Source: Tomocerus qinae
Taxonomy: Eukaryota > Arthropoda > Collembola > Entomobryomorpha > Tomoceridae
Reading direction: 5' to 3'
Length of the DNA stretch: 64,000 nucleotides
Assembly (NCBI GenBank): GCA_020055645.1
Contig: CM034549.1
Coordinates: forward strand, 20,481,930-20,545,929
In this document: positions 46,201-59,534 of the stretch, in pieces
How the letters are laid out: every line of letters starts with the position of its first letter
Numbering within the stretch: the stretch's first letter is position 1
The notes under the pieces: model-generated
Databases searched by the model: none
What the model was told of the DNA's origin: nothing
Seen by the model: the letters and a program-made list of their open reading frames with translations, nothing else
Made by a program: the position numbers and the translations under genes

Positions 46201-49200
46201 GTTCATTAGTGTAGTACCTTTTCTGGTAAAGGTTTTATAAGTCGATGAAGAAAAAGAAGCTGAAAGTCATTGATGATATCATGAAGATTATTAGTACGGT
46301 ACTTATAGGTACCTAATCAAAAATTCCCATGTCTAATGAAAATGTTTCTTGAACTCGAAATGAGCTTTCCCTGACAAACGCGGAAAACTTTATATAGCAA
46401 ATGAGTTTATCTCCCGGAGAGATCTCAGCATGGGGCTTTGCTTCTAGAGAATATTGTAAATATAGCTCATTAGTTTCTGCTTCTGCACGAAAGTTATTAG
46501 GGTAGATAGTACAAATGCATCGTACAGTTTGGCCAATATCATAAAGACTGATATAAAGATGTTGTGTTAGTAAAATGATGGTGTCTTTAATTATACGTTG
46601 GTGTTCGTGCAGTGAGTCAGTATTAATATGGCTTATGTACTAGTTGGTATAAAAGACTAGCATCAGGCAGGCTCATTGTCCATAAATAGGACTTAAGAGG
46701 AAGTTGAAGAATTCGAGAGAGTTTAGTTTTCTGTCAAGCAATAAATATAAGAGTCTTTATTCAAGGTACTTGTTATGACGGTGATAAAGACATTATTCTC
46801 GGAAATATGGCGAACATAAAACTTCTCCACTAAGAGGATTTGTAAGGATTCATTTCTCTGGTATCAATCAACTGAATTGAATGAACACGACAAAGTAGTA
46901 AATAGGCTGTCTCCTTCCATTTAGAAAACCAATAACCACAGGACAAACTAAAATTAAAGTTCTACAATTTGCTATAACAAATGTTGTACAGTGAAAGTAG
47001 TAACTCATATCTCAAAATTATGCCCAGGTGTACTAAATTTGCAAACCAAACTGAGTCAAGAAGCTCTAACCTGAATTGCAAATAAATTGAGACGCAAAAG
47101 CTCAGGACACACGTGTTGCTTCATAAAATATTCATAAATGATCACTCATTTCTTTCAGTCTGTATTTCTTGACGTTTACGTACAATAGATCTTTTTTCAT
47201 GGAAATAGCCAATTGTATTAGATATATAACTTCTACGTACTTATTTCAGATTAAGTTAGAAGGGCTGATATACCTATCATGTGAGGAAAGAATGGTTGCT
47301 ACTTAATAATCTCTCATGTTGTGTGTAGATAAGCAATGCAATTTGACAAAAAGCCGGAAACTATTGACTTTCGTATTTTCCAACCAAGCATGAGAACAGA
47401 TCAAGACGGTGTATTAATAAAATCCAAAGTACTATCAAGACCTATTTCATCCGAATATCTGGCTCAACTACCGTTCTTTACTGCCCACCAAAAAAATATC
47501 TCAAACTGTCTTCGTTAGCTTGTCTATTCAGCTGAATTCACTAAATATTGACAGTAATGGAGTAGCTTAACTACCTAGCTACCTCTTTACATTTCGGTTC
47601 AGTTCCTCTTATAAGAAATGTAGATAATCCACCCATAAAGGTGACCAAAAGACGTAACTATAAGTTGAAGGACAAACGGATCAATCACTTAAGTGGTCAA
47701 TTTGTTACATGCTTCGCAAGACAATGTCATATTGACTCTTTCGTCAGACAAAATGAGAAAGTGGTCAAGGAGAAGGTGTGCTTCGTCCATTCTATTTGCT
47801 AATATATCAAAAACCCCCAGGAACTGAAAATTTATTCCTTCTATTTCAATATATATGAGAAACTGCGTTCCCAAAAATTTTAAGTAACTTCCCAGAAATA
47901 AACAATTAACTCTACTCTATCAAAATTACAGGCAATTATGCAAATGAGTGAATGAACCTAGGAATATAATACTGCGGTTGCTTCAAAATCAAAAAGAATA
48001 CATATGGTATAGATGTTAAGTAACAAGTCATAAGATATTATTTCCTGAAAACGTTCCAAGAACTTTAGAAGTTAAAAGTAGAATGCAATAGTGAAAGTGC
48101 TTAGTTTAAAGTTTCTGTTTTAGGAGGAAAAATCTGCATTGCTGCATGTGTCAAAAATATCCTCCCACGAGATCAAGATATAAAACAGGCAAACAAAAAA
48201 TCAGAGTGCGTAATACACAAATAACACAGTCAATGTTAGTCAGGTATAAATGAGCTCAACATGGAATCAGTTCATTCTGTTACAATAGCTTAGAGACTCA
48301 TCGAAGAATATTTATAGAAGATATCATGGAGCATATTATATTACACTACAGCAACTGAATAGTATTGGCATTAGATTTGGGCTATACTTTGGGTTAGAAT
48401 AAGTAGTAATTTTAGGATTGCCTGTTTACTTATATCCTCGTATCCATTTACTCAACGAGAGGGAGGACATCAAATCATAGGAATTAACAGGATTGACTGT
48501 CATCCCACTTTCATACTATCATAGAACAATGACGAGGTAGGTTAACGGAAATTATACACAGCTCTAGGTCTATTCTAGACCAGGAACGAAATAATTCATG
48601 GCAGCAACTATCTGCTATCAAAACTATAAGTATAGTCTCTTGAGAATAAAAATATACCTACTTGTATAACCAAATCCCTATGGAATGAAAATAAACATGT
48701 ATGATTGCCTGAAAAAGTAGACCAATAGTATAGTGATACCATGTACATAATATATACTGAACATGATTTTGTACTTTATCTGTATATGTATTTGCCATAC
48801 CTATATTATTCTTTCGAGCCTCGTGTCAAACTTCCAAAAATTGTGGATAGAGATGGAAACCTCGTTAGAAAATTGGATTCTTTTATTTCACTGACAGTTC
48901 TTCGTGTGCAATGATTGAATGATTATTTACACATGAATGGTCTTATTCGATGGACGATTTTCACCAATTTTCAAGACTCCACTGCACCGTAAAGAAACTT
49001 TCAGGCGTGATATCATTATCAAGTCGTTACTGCATGCTACTGAATGATTACAAGTTGCTAACTGCGTATTGAAGTATTAACCTTTTGACTTAATGATGAA
49101 CTCTCTTGAGTCAGACTAAGTTTCATTCATTAACCTAAACCACATAAAAGTGTACTTGGTTTAACTCAGCATATAAATCACAGATTGAAAATGTCCTTAA

Positions 49201-52001
49201 ACAACTTATGAAATAATGCAACATCAAGGTGATCAGAAGCAATGATGATGACCCATATAATATTATGGCCTGGGAATGTATGTGTAAAGCTGATCTCTTT
49301 GGATATAATATATTTATTTGATTTATATAGTAGTTATAGGTAGGGAAGGTACATTTTATAATCTCGGGAACTAGACTTGATTTTGATGCTAGGCTTGAGC
49401 ATGGGTTTAATAAACTAATGTTTCTTGAATACAGAAGATAAAGATTCAACATGCAGGTAATAATAATAGTTCGTTTTGGAATGCGAGGATCCTCCCTGAA
49501 TTGCATTCTTGGAAAAATCTTACATACCCCCGTTTCTTTTGATGGAGCATGTGTCTAAAGTTTCTACCTATAAGCATCATATTGCATTTGCTGTTTAAAA
49601 AGAGAAAATAAAACTGTCGATTAGGCTTTTCGACCTTTGACCTAGTAAACGTTTGGCTAGGACAAAGCAAGCACAAAAAGCTATAGCAAAGACAACTTGC
49701 TTTAGTAGATCCAATAGTTTAGTGAACAGATGCGTATATTTGGCATCACTAGACGATGGCAATAAAACTCTATTTACTATATTTACATTGTAGTAGACAC
49801 AAGCGATTGCGATGGGTTCAGTCAGTCTGATGGACTGAAAGGTAAATATCAATGTCTTGATAAGACAGCGATGTTCGATGGTGTATTACAGTGGCTTGAA
49901 AGTTTCATGAGAAAATTGGGTTTCCATCAACTGACTAATTTTAGCTCTTTATTGATTTGCAAGTGACATTGTTTCCAGTATTTCCACTGAAATATGCATT
50001 TCTGAAGAAATAAATCATATCATAGGAAAACATTGTAAATTATGCTGAGTGTAACCTGGAAGGATCCAATTGAAATACTATACTGAGCCAAGTTTAGGTT
50101 TCGCTTCGACGGTCCATAAACTACTTACTCTGCAAAAGTTCGCGATTGCTATGTAATGACTAGGTTTCAATAACCATATGCAAAACAGAGCCCATTGATT
50201 AACTACATTCCATCATCGCGGACATTTTTAGCAAGAAATTATATGCTGAGCTATGCAAGTTACGACCAATTTCCCATTAAGTGCAATCAAAGGGAAACTA
50301 GTATTCCATAATACGTCAAAATACAACTTTTAATACTTTTCCTCGAAACTATTTCATTTCATCAAAAAGTAAAAGCATTTAGAGTAGAAACGTGATACCA
50401 TAATCAAAGTCATCATTAACTTTTATCTTAATTAAAGTGCAACATATTTCATTAAGATTAGAATGCAATTTTACTACTTTCACTTCAGAATCTCTTTATG
50501 CACCGATAAAAAACCAAACTGATGGCAGCCAAAATATTTTCCATATTAATTGGACCATTTTTTATTTACAAATTAAATCCCTTGTCCCCAATCCTGACAT
50601 GATTTGCAGATATTATTATACCAACTCCCAAGTAGAAGTAAGAACAATCACACACATAAAATCACACCGAGAAAAGTACAAATAAGAGAAAATCATGTTT
50701 AAATATAATTACAGGATGTTGCTATTTTCTATTCTAACAAAGGAGAGTGAGTATTACTTACAGAATTCGTTGCATGGCATGAAGTAGCAGGAATCCAACA
50801 AACATTTGCGTGGTACGTAATTGTATTACATTTTTCACGCAATATCATAATTGAACTGAAAGTTTGAAACTTATTTATACAGATTGGACTAAAACTAACA
50901 ATAAGATGGATAACTAGAACTCAATCAAAGAAAGGTAAACTGCATGACTGCATCTATTGTTTAACCACACTTTTGCGATAGGTAGACTTAAGGTAGAAAT
51001 ATGTAATTTTTAGCTAATACACAGTAATTATTATTCACAACTAAAAGAGTGCACGAACGAAGAGATTTCACGTGAAAAGTCACTTAACCAATCTTGACTT
51101 ACATTTATCCATAGCAAGAAATAATTTGGTATGAAGTTTTCTCACTTGGAACATGGGAATTTTAACCAGCAAGATGTTCTTCTTGCATGTGCACGGGTAC
51201 GGAAGCCTACATTATATCTCGACTTTGATCAAAAGACGAATACACGTTTCTCATCCCAAACCCTGCTATTTCTGGGCCCAGGAAAGAGAAACGAAGAGTT
51301 TGTCGGTGTCTGTGCGTCAAACTGATGCCGGGATTCTAGTCCACATGCGTCGCGGTACAAATGTGAAGCATGTATTGTACTAGTTGGGGAAACTTATTCT
51401 TTTTAATATACTAGTTACGTATTTTATTTCCATTTTCTTCTGACCCGTGAACTACATATAATTGATTGTTTATTTATACATTGTTTTGGCGAAGACGTTG
51501 ATAAAAATATTATTTTTAAAGGCACTTTTAGCATAAACTGTATACAAAATTTAAACCCTCTTATTAATGTTTTATACTCAGTTTTGTGTGCTATGTACGG
51601 TAACTTTATATATTAATTAACTTACTTTTCACCGTCAAAATTAAAAAAATCTACAATTACTTAAATCTAAGTCATATCCATTTCTCTAGCCTTTTCTAAG
51701 TATTATTGGGGACTGGAAAAGTATGTTGCCCTATCAGGTTATAATATTTACAGCTAGTGACCTCAATCGGTTCTATTTGCTGTCGGTTACATAGAGCTTA
51801 GCTTGCACTTCCACAAAGTGCTAGCTATAAACTAGTAAATCTACTAATTCGTATATTCCTGTATCATTTACCTCAACACACACGCTGACTGCTAAAATGC
51901 AATCATAAAACCTTATATATTACAAAAATGAGTTATAACAGTAACGACAAAGTCTGTGGAACGGTGACTGATAACATACACAGCAGTCCAACCCTTGTGA
52001 T
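43220..52001. other. Gene-poor AT-rich region
   Basis: Nearly 9 kb without a gene I can support. The right end should include the 3' UTR of DDI1: minus-strand AATAAA signals lie at 51469-51474 and 51423-51428, about 530-580 bases after its stop. Other open frames lack domains, splice context or codon bias. Confidence 0.5.
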
Positions 52002-55000
52002 TTAAAACTTTAAAGACTTCGCTATTAGAGCCGCTATAGCTTGATTTTCGTCACCATTGTGTTTTCTCAATTCTTCAATAACCTACAAAAAGAACACAAA
52101 AAATTAGGCGCGTTCGAGGCCAAAATAAGTTAACCATAATTGTCTATAATTTTACTGCGGACAACAAAAGTTAAATTAAAACTTGCCTGAGGTCTGGTAA
52201 AGCCCATGTTGACTAACTTTTGGACGGATGCTTCGCTGAAGTTATCTGTCTGCGCACCGCTACCCGAGCTTCCACTTTTATCACTTCCTAGACATTGAAT
52301 TATGAATTTTGTATGGTAAAATACTTAAACGTATTCACAAATGATAAAATGATAATACACAGCACAGGCACCGCAAACACCAGCGTAACAAAAATTAGAT
52401 TGTCTACACAAGAAAAGCAGTGGTAGGTAAGCATTCTGCTATTATTTAAACATTGACAATGTAATCTTCTGAGTATAATTTGACACCATTAAAACAAACT
52501 AGATAGACTTAACAGTTAATAGCTATTGAAATATAGAACAGATGGCTTCTACAAGTGGAGGAAGTGTTGTGGATGCGAAATTCAGTGTTATTTTGTGATA
52601 CTTATACAAAGCACAGGTCAGTATGAAATAAAAGTAAAGCCAAACATCAGGCAAGTAAGTAATCCGGTAATCAATGCCGTGGTTTTTTGTTACTACTAAC
52701 ACCAGACCCATTTCGAGATTTTGGACGATCACTTTTACCCTTGCCTTGTTCACGGACACTTTCTTCAATAGCTCTTGCCAACCCAGCATCCTCTCCTCCT
52801 AAATTAGCTAAAGCTTCTTCCTGTTCCATGACCGACTCAGGGTTAGCACTAGTTAACCGAGCTGAATCAGGTAACTCGGATTCTGGTAAAAAAGGAGTCT
52901 CTGTATTGTAAGTTCCAATCACTAACACGTTTCTCTTTAAGTCGATTGTACACTAAAATGGTTAAAAAATTGACATCAGTAAATCAGACAGCATTTAAGA
53001 GCAATAGAAAAACATGATGCTTGAAATTAACCTGATGTCGTTTGAGCATGTCAAGACCCAAAAGCATATCCATTTTTTGGTCTTGAAGGACTGAGAATGA
53101 CGACTGCAGAAACACATCCCCGATTTGAATCTGAGTCATATGAATTCGGCCTATAATACGTTGTGTTCCTACACCCTTCGCTATTCCAGAAAATCGAACA
53201 TCAACAAGCCGCATTATTGCACAGCGTTCAGCACATTCTGTTGACATTATAGTGGTTTGGGCCCCTGTACATACACAAAATTTCGTAGTTGGAGTTCGAG
53301 TACATTGGTTTTATAAAATACACTTAATTAATATCTAAATGTAAGTTGGACATTATTACACCTGGTGATGACATTACCTGAATCAATAAATGCTTTAACT
53401 GGATGACCATTAACTTTGCAATTAATGTACAACATGACCACAGTTCCAAAACTTTCGGGGTTAAATTCCATTGCGGCTTCCATATTGGCATCGATATTTT
53501 TTTGTCGAATTTCTTCCGCGATTAATCTTTGAGCTTCAATATCGAAAGAATCAGCTGCTAACAATCGAACTCGTTGTTCCTCTCGTTCTTTCCTCAATTT
53601 CTGCATATCACGAATCATTTTTGAAAATTTTTCTGTTGAACAATTAATTCAATAGTTAAATATTGTCTCCAATTTTCCAAGATGAAAGTAAAGTACGTCG
53701 AACTATTTTATATATCTTACCGAAATCGCCACTTGTAAGGGCATCGGCTAAGGCAGGATTGTTTTGTTTTACTAAAGATAATTGTTGTGGATCTTTAAGC
53801 AAGGCATCACGAATAAAGGCAGGATCATCTTCATCAACGGGAGCACGGCCGCTTACTCGGTTGGACTTTCCCGAGCCAGACGCTCCTGATCGACCAGGAA
53901 CTTGAATTCCACTAAAATCTAACTTTGGGAGACCTCGATCACTGGTAGCAGCTGACGGTACATTAAAGCCGTAACCCGTGGACCCTGGATCAGTACTGGA
54001 TGCAGTTTGTCGATAGTTTTGCATAATAACAACATCTCCTTCTTTAACTCCATGCTCCTAAAATTCATTGAACAAAAAAGGTTTTTAATGTAAAACAAAT
54101 TTGTAATCACGGTGAAGTGAGTGTTTGGTATCATTATTGTAATATAAAGTGTACATAGAAAGTAACGCTTCATATCATATATGACCAAATGCCATAATGC
54201 CAAGCTAACAATATGAAACTTTCTCACATGAAAGCCATATTATGAATTATTATGACTTTCAGGTTTGCCATGCATTCAAAGGTAAATTTTCAGGATTTTA
54301 AAAGAGAAGTTCCTACTACAAGGAATGCTATATTTTATATGAAAATTAAGCGTTATTTTGTTTGTACAGTACAGTGTAGTTAGTTAAACTATAAAAGTTT
54401 ATGCCTACCTTTAGAGACTTTTTGTCATCAGTCAATGGGCGCCCTACAACAACCAATTTATTTATTATATGCAAACTAGAAGATAATATATGTAGCATGA
54501 GTAAACACAAGTATGGACATTCAACATTAATTACGAATTAAAAATGGAAAAACAAGTTCAATACTAGTTACATTTTTTCATTTGGTAGTTTATGTTTAAA
54601 CTCCTAACTAACGATGTACAAATATAGATTAAGGAGGCTCACCACGTACGCCTGCAAATCAACCGGGCCCATCTAAATGCATGTTAAAAAATGTCTTACT
54701 TCTGGCTTTATTCCTCCCGAAGGATAAGCCCTATTTTTATGGGACTTACATTTTTGAAATCCTGGACTATCGCGGAACACACGAGGGCGGATGGATTTTT
54801 GATATCTTTGCTTTAAATGCTTTAAAAAAATCAAATTCCAAAAGTGAATCAGTTTTAGTTTTTATAACAATGTTGATTTTTTTGCACCATTTAAAGCAAC
54901 AATATCAAAAATCCATCCGCCCTCGTGTGTTCCGCGATAGTCCAGGATTCCAAAAATGTAAGCCCCATAAAAATCGGCCTTATCCTTCGGGAGGAATAAA

Positions 55001-55374
55001 TCTTGATGTAAAGCATTTTTTAACACGCATTTAGATAGGCCCATGCGGTTGCTATGCAGGCGTGGTGAGCCTTCTTAAAACATTATTAAATTATTAACAA
55101 TATCATCGAAATTATAAAACAAATTCGGGGTCTTTACCATTAAGTACTATCAAAATTTGAGATGAGGGAATTCCAGACTCAACTGCACAAAGTTATCAAA
55201 ATAAACATGCATTAAAACCAGCAGAATTATTAGTTAAAATTAAAATTAAAATAAAAAGAACACAGACAGATCATAAATACCTTCACAAAATGCCTTAAAA
55301 TTTTCCAATTCCAAGTCCTCACTAACATCAAGATTGAAGATAGCGTCTTCTAAAGTGGTTACAGTCACCTTCAT
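52002..55374 (-). CDS. DDI1: DDI1 homologue: UBL, retroviral-like aspartic protease and UBA protein
   Basis: Nine exons in order: 55281-55374, 55138-55182, 54409-54443, 53721-54057, 53378-53632, 53032-53264, 52703-52952, 52187-52287, 52002-52082. Phases agree and give 476 residues plus TAA. Residues 1-~72 are the ubiquitin-like domain ([11 protein letters not shown] to [12 protein letters not shown]). A helical linker follows with [21 protein letters not shown]. Residues ~235-355 are the RVP protease, with [14 protein letters not shown] carrying the catalytic Asp (about 254) and GLDMLKRHQ near its end. Residues ~430-470 are a UBA domain ([22 protein letters not shown]). The family shuttles ubiquitinated proteins to the proteasome and cleaves highly ubiquitinated substrates. 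Exon 7 end is the least certain point: GTGTTA at 52702 or GTAGTA a few bases on. The intron after exon 8 is GC-AG. Confidence 0.95.
52083..52186 (-). other. GC-AG intron in DDI1
   Basis: The exon 8 end reads CCTCAG followed by GCAAGT, and the acceptor is TTTTTGTAG before GTTATTG. CAG/GCAAGT is the standard context of rare GC-AG introns. No GT in the neighbourhood keeps the UBA frame. Confidence 0.8.
54633..55074. mobile_element. 442-bp foldback MITE with TTAA target duplication
   Basis: Nearly the whole element is two inverted arms of about 205 bp around a short A/T-rich centre. The ends are GGAGGCTCACCACG and its near complement (GAAGGCTCACCACG read inward from the right). TTAA lies immediately outside both ends (54629-54632 and 55075-55078), the duplication made by piggyBac and Kolobok transposases. 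It has no coding capacity and sits in intron 2 of DDI1, accounting for most of that 694-bp intron. The open frames over it are by-products of the inverted repeat. Confidence 0.9.
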
Positions 55375-56474
55375 TTTGAACTCTGTAGATAGATATCTGA
55401 AATATTTAAAACGGAATATCAGTATTAACAGCAGTATGATTGCTATTTACAGTTACGGCTTTGATATGGCAAGACTCAACACATCCAATATAAGGCTTTT
55501 CCACGCGTACAATTCTCCCACGGGCTAAATAAATAATTCATCAGCAAGATCATGGAGTATATAACAGCAGATAAAGTCAACTTTATATTATGATACTTAC
55601 ATATGTGCAACAGAAAAGAAAATCAAAATGTAACTTATCAACTTATAGTAAGCTTGATAAAATAACAACAGGCATTTTGTAAGTGTTTATTTGAGCTTAG
55701 CCTTAATGAAAAATTAAAGATTTTCTGCCCATTCGCCATTTATTTGGACACAAACAATACTTTAATTTTAGGAATGGTCGTGTTGCCAAGTCTTATATCT
55801 AAATACTTTAAATGCCTCCAATATTCCATTTCCAAATTGAATATTTTTTTTAATTGCTTTTAATAATAAAAAGGTTATTTTATGCCAACCTACAGTAATT
55901 GAAATTCTTACTTTTAGTGCTATTATATTATGGGTTTATTAAGACTATATCTCTATATTGAACCCGTAAATAATAAAAGAAAGTCCAAGCGAGTCAAACC
56001 TATTCATAGTAAGTTATTTACCTTTAATCCAAAGCTTTTGTTATTGTCTTTACTTCAGTCTAGGAATCCTTAGCAAATCTTAAGAGACTTTATTAAACCA
56101 ACTCGTCAATCGGCGTGTTGTTTTCTCATTCAAATTAATATTCTGGATTGGATTCTAGCCTGGACAGCTTGCGTGGTGGCGAATTGGCGATGGCTGATAA
56201 AATCAGGATGTCCTAAATAATTAGAACACAACATAGTTAAGTAATATGCAAATGACGTAAAATTTGATACTTCTTTACTAATTTAAACACATTGTTATGA
56301 GTTATTACATATTAAGCAAAGCATTAACATAATGCACATTGTAATTTGTACCACTCACCAGTTGACAATAGGTGAAAGGGCACACAATAATTGAAAACTA
56401 TCAACTACTACAAATCAAAAATGCTTTTTCTTATCTGTTGCCTGTTGAGCAAGAAAGCTTTAGTAAGGGTATTA
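55375..56474. other. Region upstream of DDI1
   Basis: Should contain the DDI1 5' UTR and promoter. A moderately GC-rich patch at about 56155-56215 could mark a promoter or first non-coding exon, but no TATA or donor site can be assigned with confidence. Confidence 0.35.
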
Positions 56475-56534
56475 AATATTGTCTAGAATCTATACCCATT
56501 TGCCAGCAAATGGGTATAGATTCTAGACAATATT
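56475..56534. repeat. Perfect hairpin: 29-bp arms, 2-bp loop
   Basis: AATATTGTCTAGAATC through CCATTTGC (56475-56503) is exactly matched by its complement at 56506-56534, separated by CA. Such a perfect near-palindrome suggests a recent origin or a functional stem-loop. It is flanked by ordinary AT-rich DNA. Confidence 0.95.
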
Positions 56535-58903
56535 AAATATGGATAAATGTTATAGTGAACATAACTACGTTGAATATGTAACAAAGGATTTAACTTAAAA
56601 TGACTTACCAAGATTAAAGAAGTTTTAGTTTTTTGCCGTCTTGTGAGTCTTGAAACCTAAAAGGTGAATGACGATTCTGAAATGACTTTAGCACTGAAAA
56701 TATCAATGTTAACCAAGAACCTGCTTATGGGAGTATGATGTAATTGTAGGACGATGGACTGTCAACTCAACCCTGCCAACTAAAGTTCGTCAATTCATAA
56801 TGACACTGCAAAATTGTAAATAATGATGACAAGGTTTTATCGTCATTGATTTCCTGCTTACGTTTTCAACTGAATGCCGCTTCGAGGTTCTTGTGTACGC
56901 CTTATGAGTTGCGTAGCTACCGCGGGATTTAGATGTGCAAAAGGTTCAGAAAGTCGATTTTCCTTCCTTTCTCTCTGGTGCTTTCCTGCTTGCTTTCTCT
57001 ATTCATCCACCCACATTCCAGTTCCCGCAGTAGTAGTTTCATTCTACGGATGTAATAATGGAACGTGCTTCTCATATTACACCTTACACCGTCATAGAAG
57101 TTTTAAATAAGTTAGAAAACCATAAATAATATGAGTTTTACTCAGGAATGTTTCGTTCCTGCACTAAAATACAAGTGCCGAACATCAATATTCATAACCC
57201 GGGGAATATGGCGGAGGTGGTGTAACCTTTTTACTGGTCCATAGTCCAAAGTTTGGCAATTTTACTTTAGAATGCCATACATAATGCAAAACATATGTAC
57301 AATAGTTTTGCTAATTTTTTGATGCATTTATATTTTATCTGCATGCAGAAAAGCACTTTTAGAAACTTGTAAAAGATTGCTTTACTGACACCAGAGGAAG
57401 TGGGAAGTTTTTCTGGACAATATATAAATATTCTGCTATAGGTAATCCAAGATTTTCCTCGTTCGTATACATATCATGGCAAATCCGTAAAATACGAAAA
57501 TAGAACTGTCTAGCGAAGGATTCTGACATTTTGCTTACCATTTTGTGCCGTTGTGTTGTATTGTACTAAGGAAAGTGTATAAATTTTTTTTAGTTTAGGT
57601 TTGCACTGCAGTGCATCTATGTCCATAATCAATCCGTAGAGAGTTATCAAGAGTACCCCACGGGGAAGTCTTAAAAAGTTTTGGAGAAGTTGTACGTTTC
57701 ACAACCGGTAGAGAAGAACTACAAGGCTTGAAGATGTAAACCGGTTATATTTCCCTGTAGACTGGAAGGGAATCTAAAATGTTTTTATGTATTACATAAG
57801 CATAACATGGAATTCGTGTGCATTGGAGAAAAGTACTCAGAAACGTTTACTAAGCTTTTTGGTTTTCTGCTTCACCTCTACATTCCATTAATTTAGCTTT
57901 TTAGTATAGCCAGAAATGTAGTTTTTTTATGTTGATAACTATCTAATATGTGAAGTGTATTTAATAGTTACCAGTATTGCTGTTCGTATGAATGAAAAAT
58001 ATCTCGTGGTATTTTTACAACCTCAGCCTGGAAGTCTGGAATATCACATGGATTACAGATAAAGGTATAGAAGTCTCAATGTTAATTTATATATTTTAGC
58101 TTCACATGGCTTCACACATTAATCTTAGCAGGGATTTATTCTGGAAAGTTTTTTTTTATTTTACAGCTTGATCGTTAACAGTTTGGCAAGCCAGTTCCGT
58201 AAGCGCTTTATCGTTAGCCTTAATCAATGCATATCCTTATTTCTTATCTGTTATTTAACGGTGAGGGTAAAAAACTAGGACATTTTACTACCGTAGTATA
58301 TTCTAGCGCTGCTACAATGCACTGCACACATGTAAATGATGGGCCGAATGGCCACATTGTTCTTGTGAAACTTCTGAATTCTTTGGAATATATCAGAAAT
58401 GGAATATTGCCAACCATATCTGTTTAATCTTATGGCTGAGTTAACACTTAGAAAAAGCGCACTAATTCAGATCTAGTACCATATAAATATAAACGAGCAT
58501 TACTAATTTAGACAAATATGGAGTTAGAAAGGCCGCTTAGAGCAATATAACTTACAAAAGGCCTTGCCTTTAGAAAATCTGGATATTTATTATTTCCAGC
58601 AAAACAATACCGTAGGATGGAGTCATTTGTGTCAGCCTTGGTAAGTAAACAATTGTCTAGAATACATCAAACTATCAAAGAGTAATGGCTTGGTAATAAA
58701 GACTGTTAAAAGCTGTACTCAACCCTACAGTTTTTACCAGCCCAATTTTCGGATTGTGATGCAATGCGAAAAGAAACTACATAAGCTCGATTACAAATCG
58801 GTAGGAGGTTGAACTTCTTTCTGTGGTTCGTTCGACTTTCATGCTTTTTACTTGTACACACTCATACTATATGATGATATGACTAATCCAAAGACTATAT
58901 GTG
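56535..58903. other. Intergenic region
   Basis: Only short frames. The frame at 56874-57110 (+) is cysteine-rich but without splice context or recognisable domain. The (GT)n run at 58901-58918 belongs partly to the SINE tail. Confidence 0.45.
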
Positions 58904-59446
58904 TGTGTGTGTGTGTGTTAGGGGGAGAGCACAGCATCTACTATAGTAGTAGAGCTATGCTACCGCTCAAGCCTGGGGTGGCTTACTTGCAGTGACTCCC
59001 GGACAACTTTACTGAGTGTACAGACTTACACGAAGAGACTTTGGTGAGGGGTACTGAACCATTATGTGGTACAGCCCTACACAGTCCCGTACTCTACCTA
59101 TCTGTGCTTAGGTGGCAAGGTTAGGTGAGCTGACCACATTAGGTGTGACAGTCATCGCAACCTCCCGCATCCCTTCGCATGTGCTCCTCAGTCCAGTATA
59201 TCACTAGGTAAACTCGTAGTGTACACCTAACCAAGAGAGCAATCTGCACACTGCAGACAGGGTAAGGATAGATAGTCATATTGTCACCAAGATAGGCAAA
59301 TCAATGCTAATAACGAATATACGGCAATGACAGCTTCTCCCAGTTCCAGACTAACTAACACACAACCTGAGGCGCTCTTAGGATTCGAACCCAAGAATGC
59401 GGACAGCCAGCCAGGTTTTTACACCATTAGACCGTCCTGTACGCCC
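58904..59446 (-). mobile_element. tRNA-derived SINE with 13-bp target duplications
   Basis: Read on the minus strand, the element starts at 59446 with GGGCGTACAGGACGG. It carries an A-box (GGTCTAATGGTGTAA, 59419-59433) and a perfect B-box (GGTTCGAATCC, 59381-59391) with tRNA-like spacing, then a unique body of about 450 bp, and ends in an (AC)n tail at 58904-58918. AAGACTATATGTG flanks it on both sides (58891-58903 and 59447-59459), the target-site duplication left by LINE-driven insertion. The perfect duplication implies a fairly young copy. The body at 543 bp total is long for a SINE. Confidence 0.9.
59370..59446 (-). promoter_or_regulatory. tRNA-like head of the SINE (pol III internal promoter)
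   Basis: The A-box and B-box lie about 27 bases apart in a 77-base segment that ends ...CCTAAGAGCGCC, complementary in part to its start GGGCG. The anticodon arm is degraded, so this is not a functional tRNA gene. Confidence 0.8.
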
Positions 59447-59534
59447 AAGACTATATGTGCTTTTATATTACCTGTTTATATACAGTTATAGTCTAAAATA
59501 TATTTTACCATTCATTGCATTGAAGACAAGCTAA

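Noticed and set aside
51131..51383. Overlapping 64- and 76-codon frames in slightly GC-richer DNA
   Set aside because: They lie beyond the 3' end of DDI1, are in different frames, and show no family signature.
53032..53632. Retroviral-like aspartic protease taken as part of a retrotransposon
   Set aside because: The D-S-G protease is in frame with UBL and UBA exons and is the normal DDI1 protease domain.
54681..55044. 117-codon plus-strand and 60-codon minus-strand frames with similar peptides
   Set aside because: Both are translations of the two arms of the TTAA-flanked MITE.
59370..59446. Genuine tRNA gene
   Set aside because: The A- and B-boxes are good, but the stems are degraded and the segment is the head of a SINE with target duplications.
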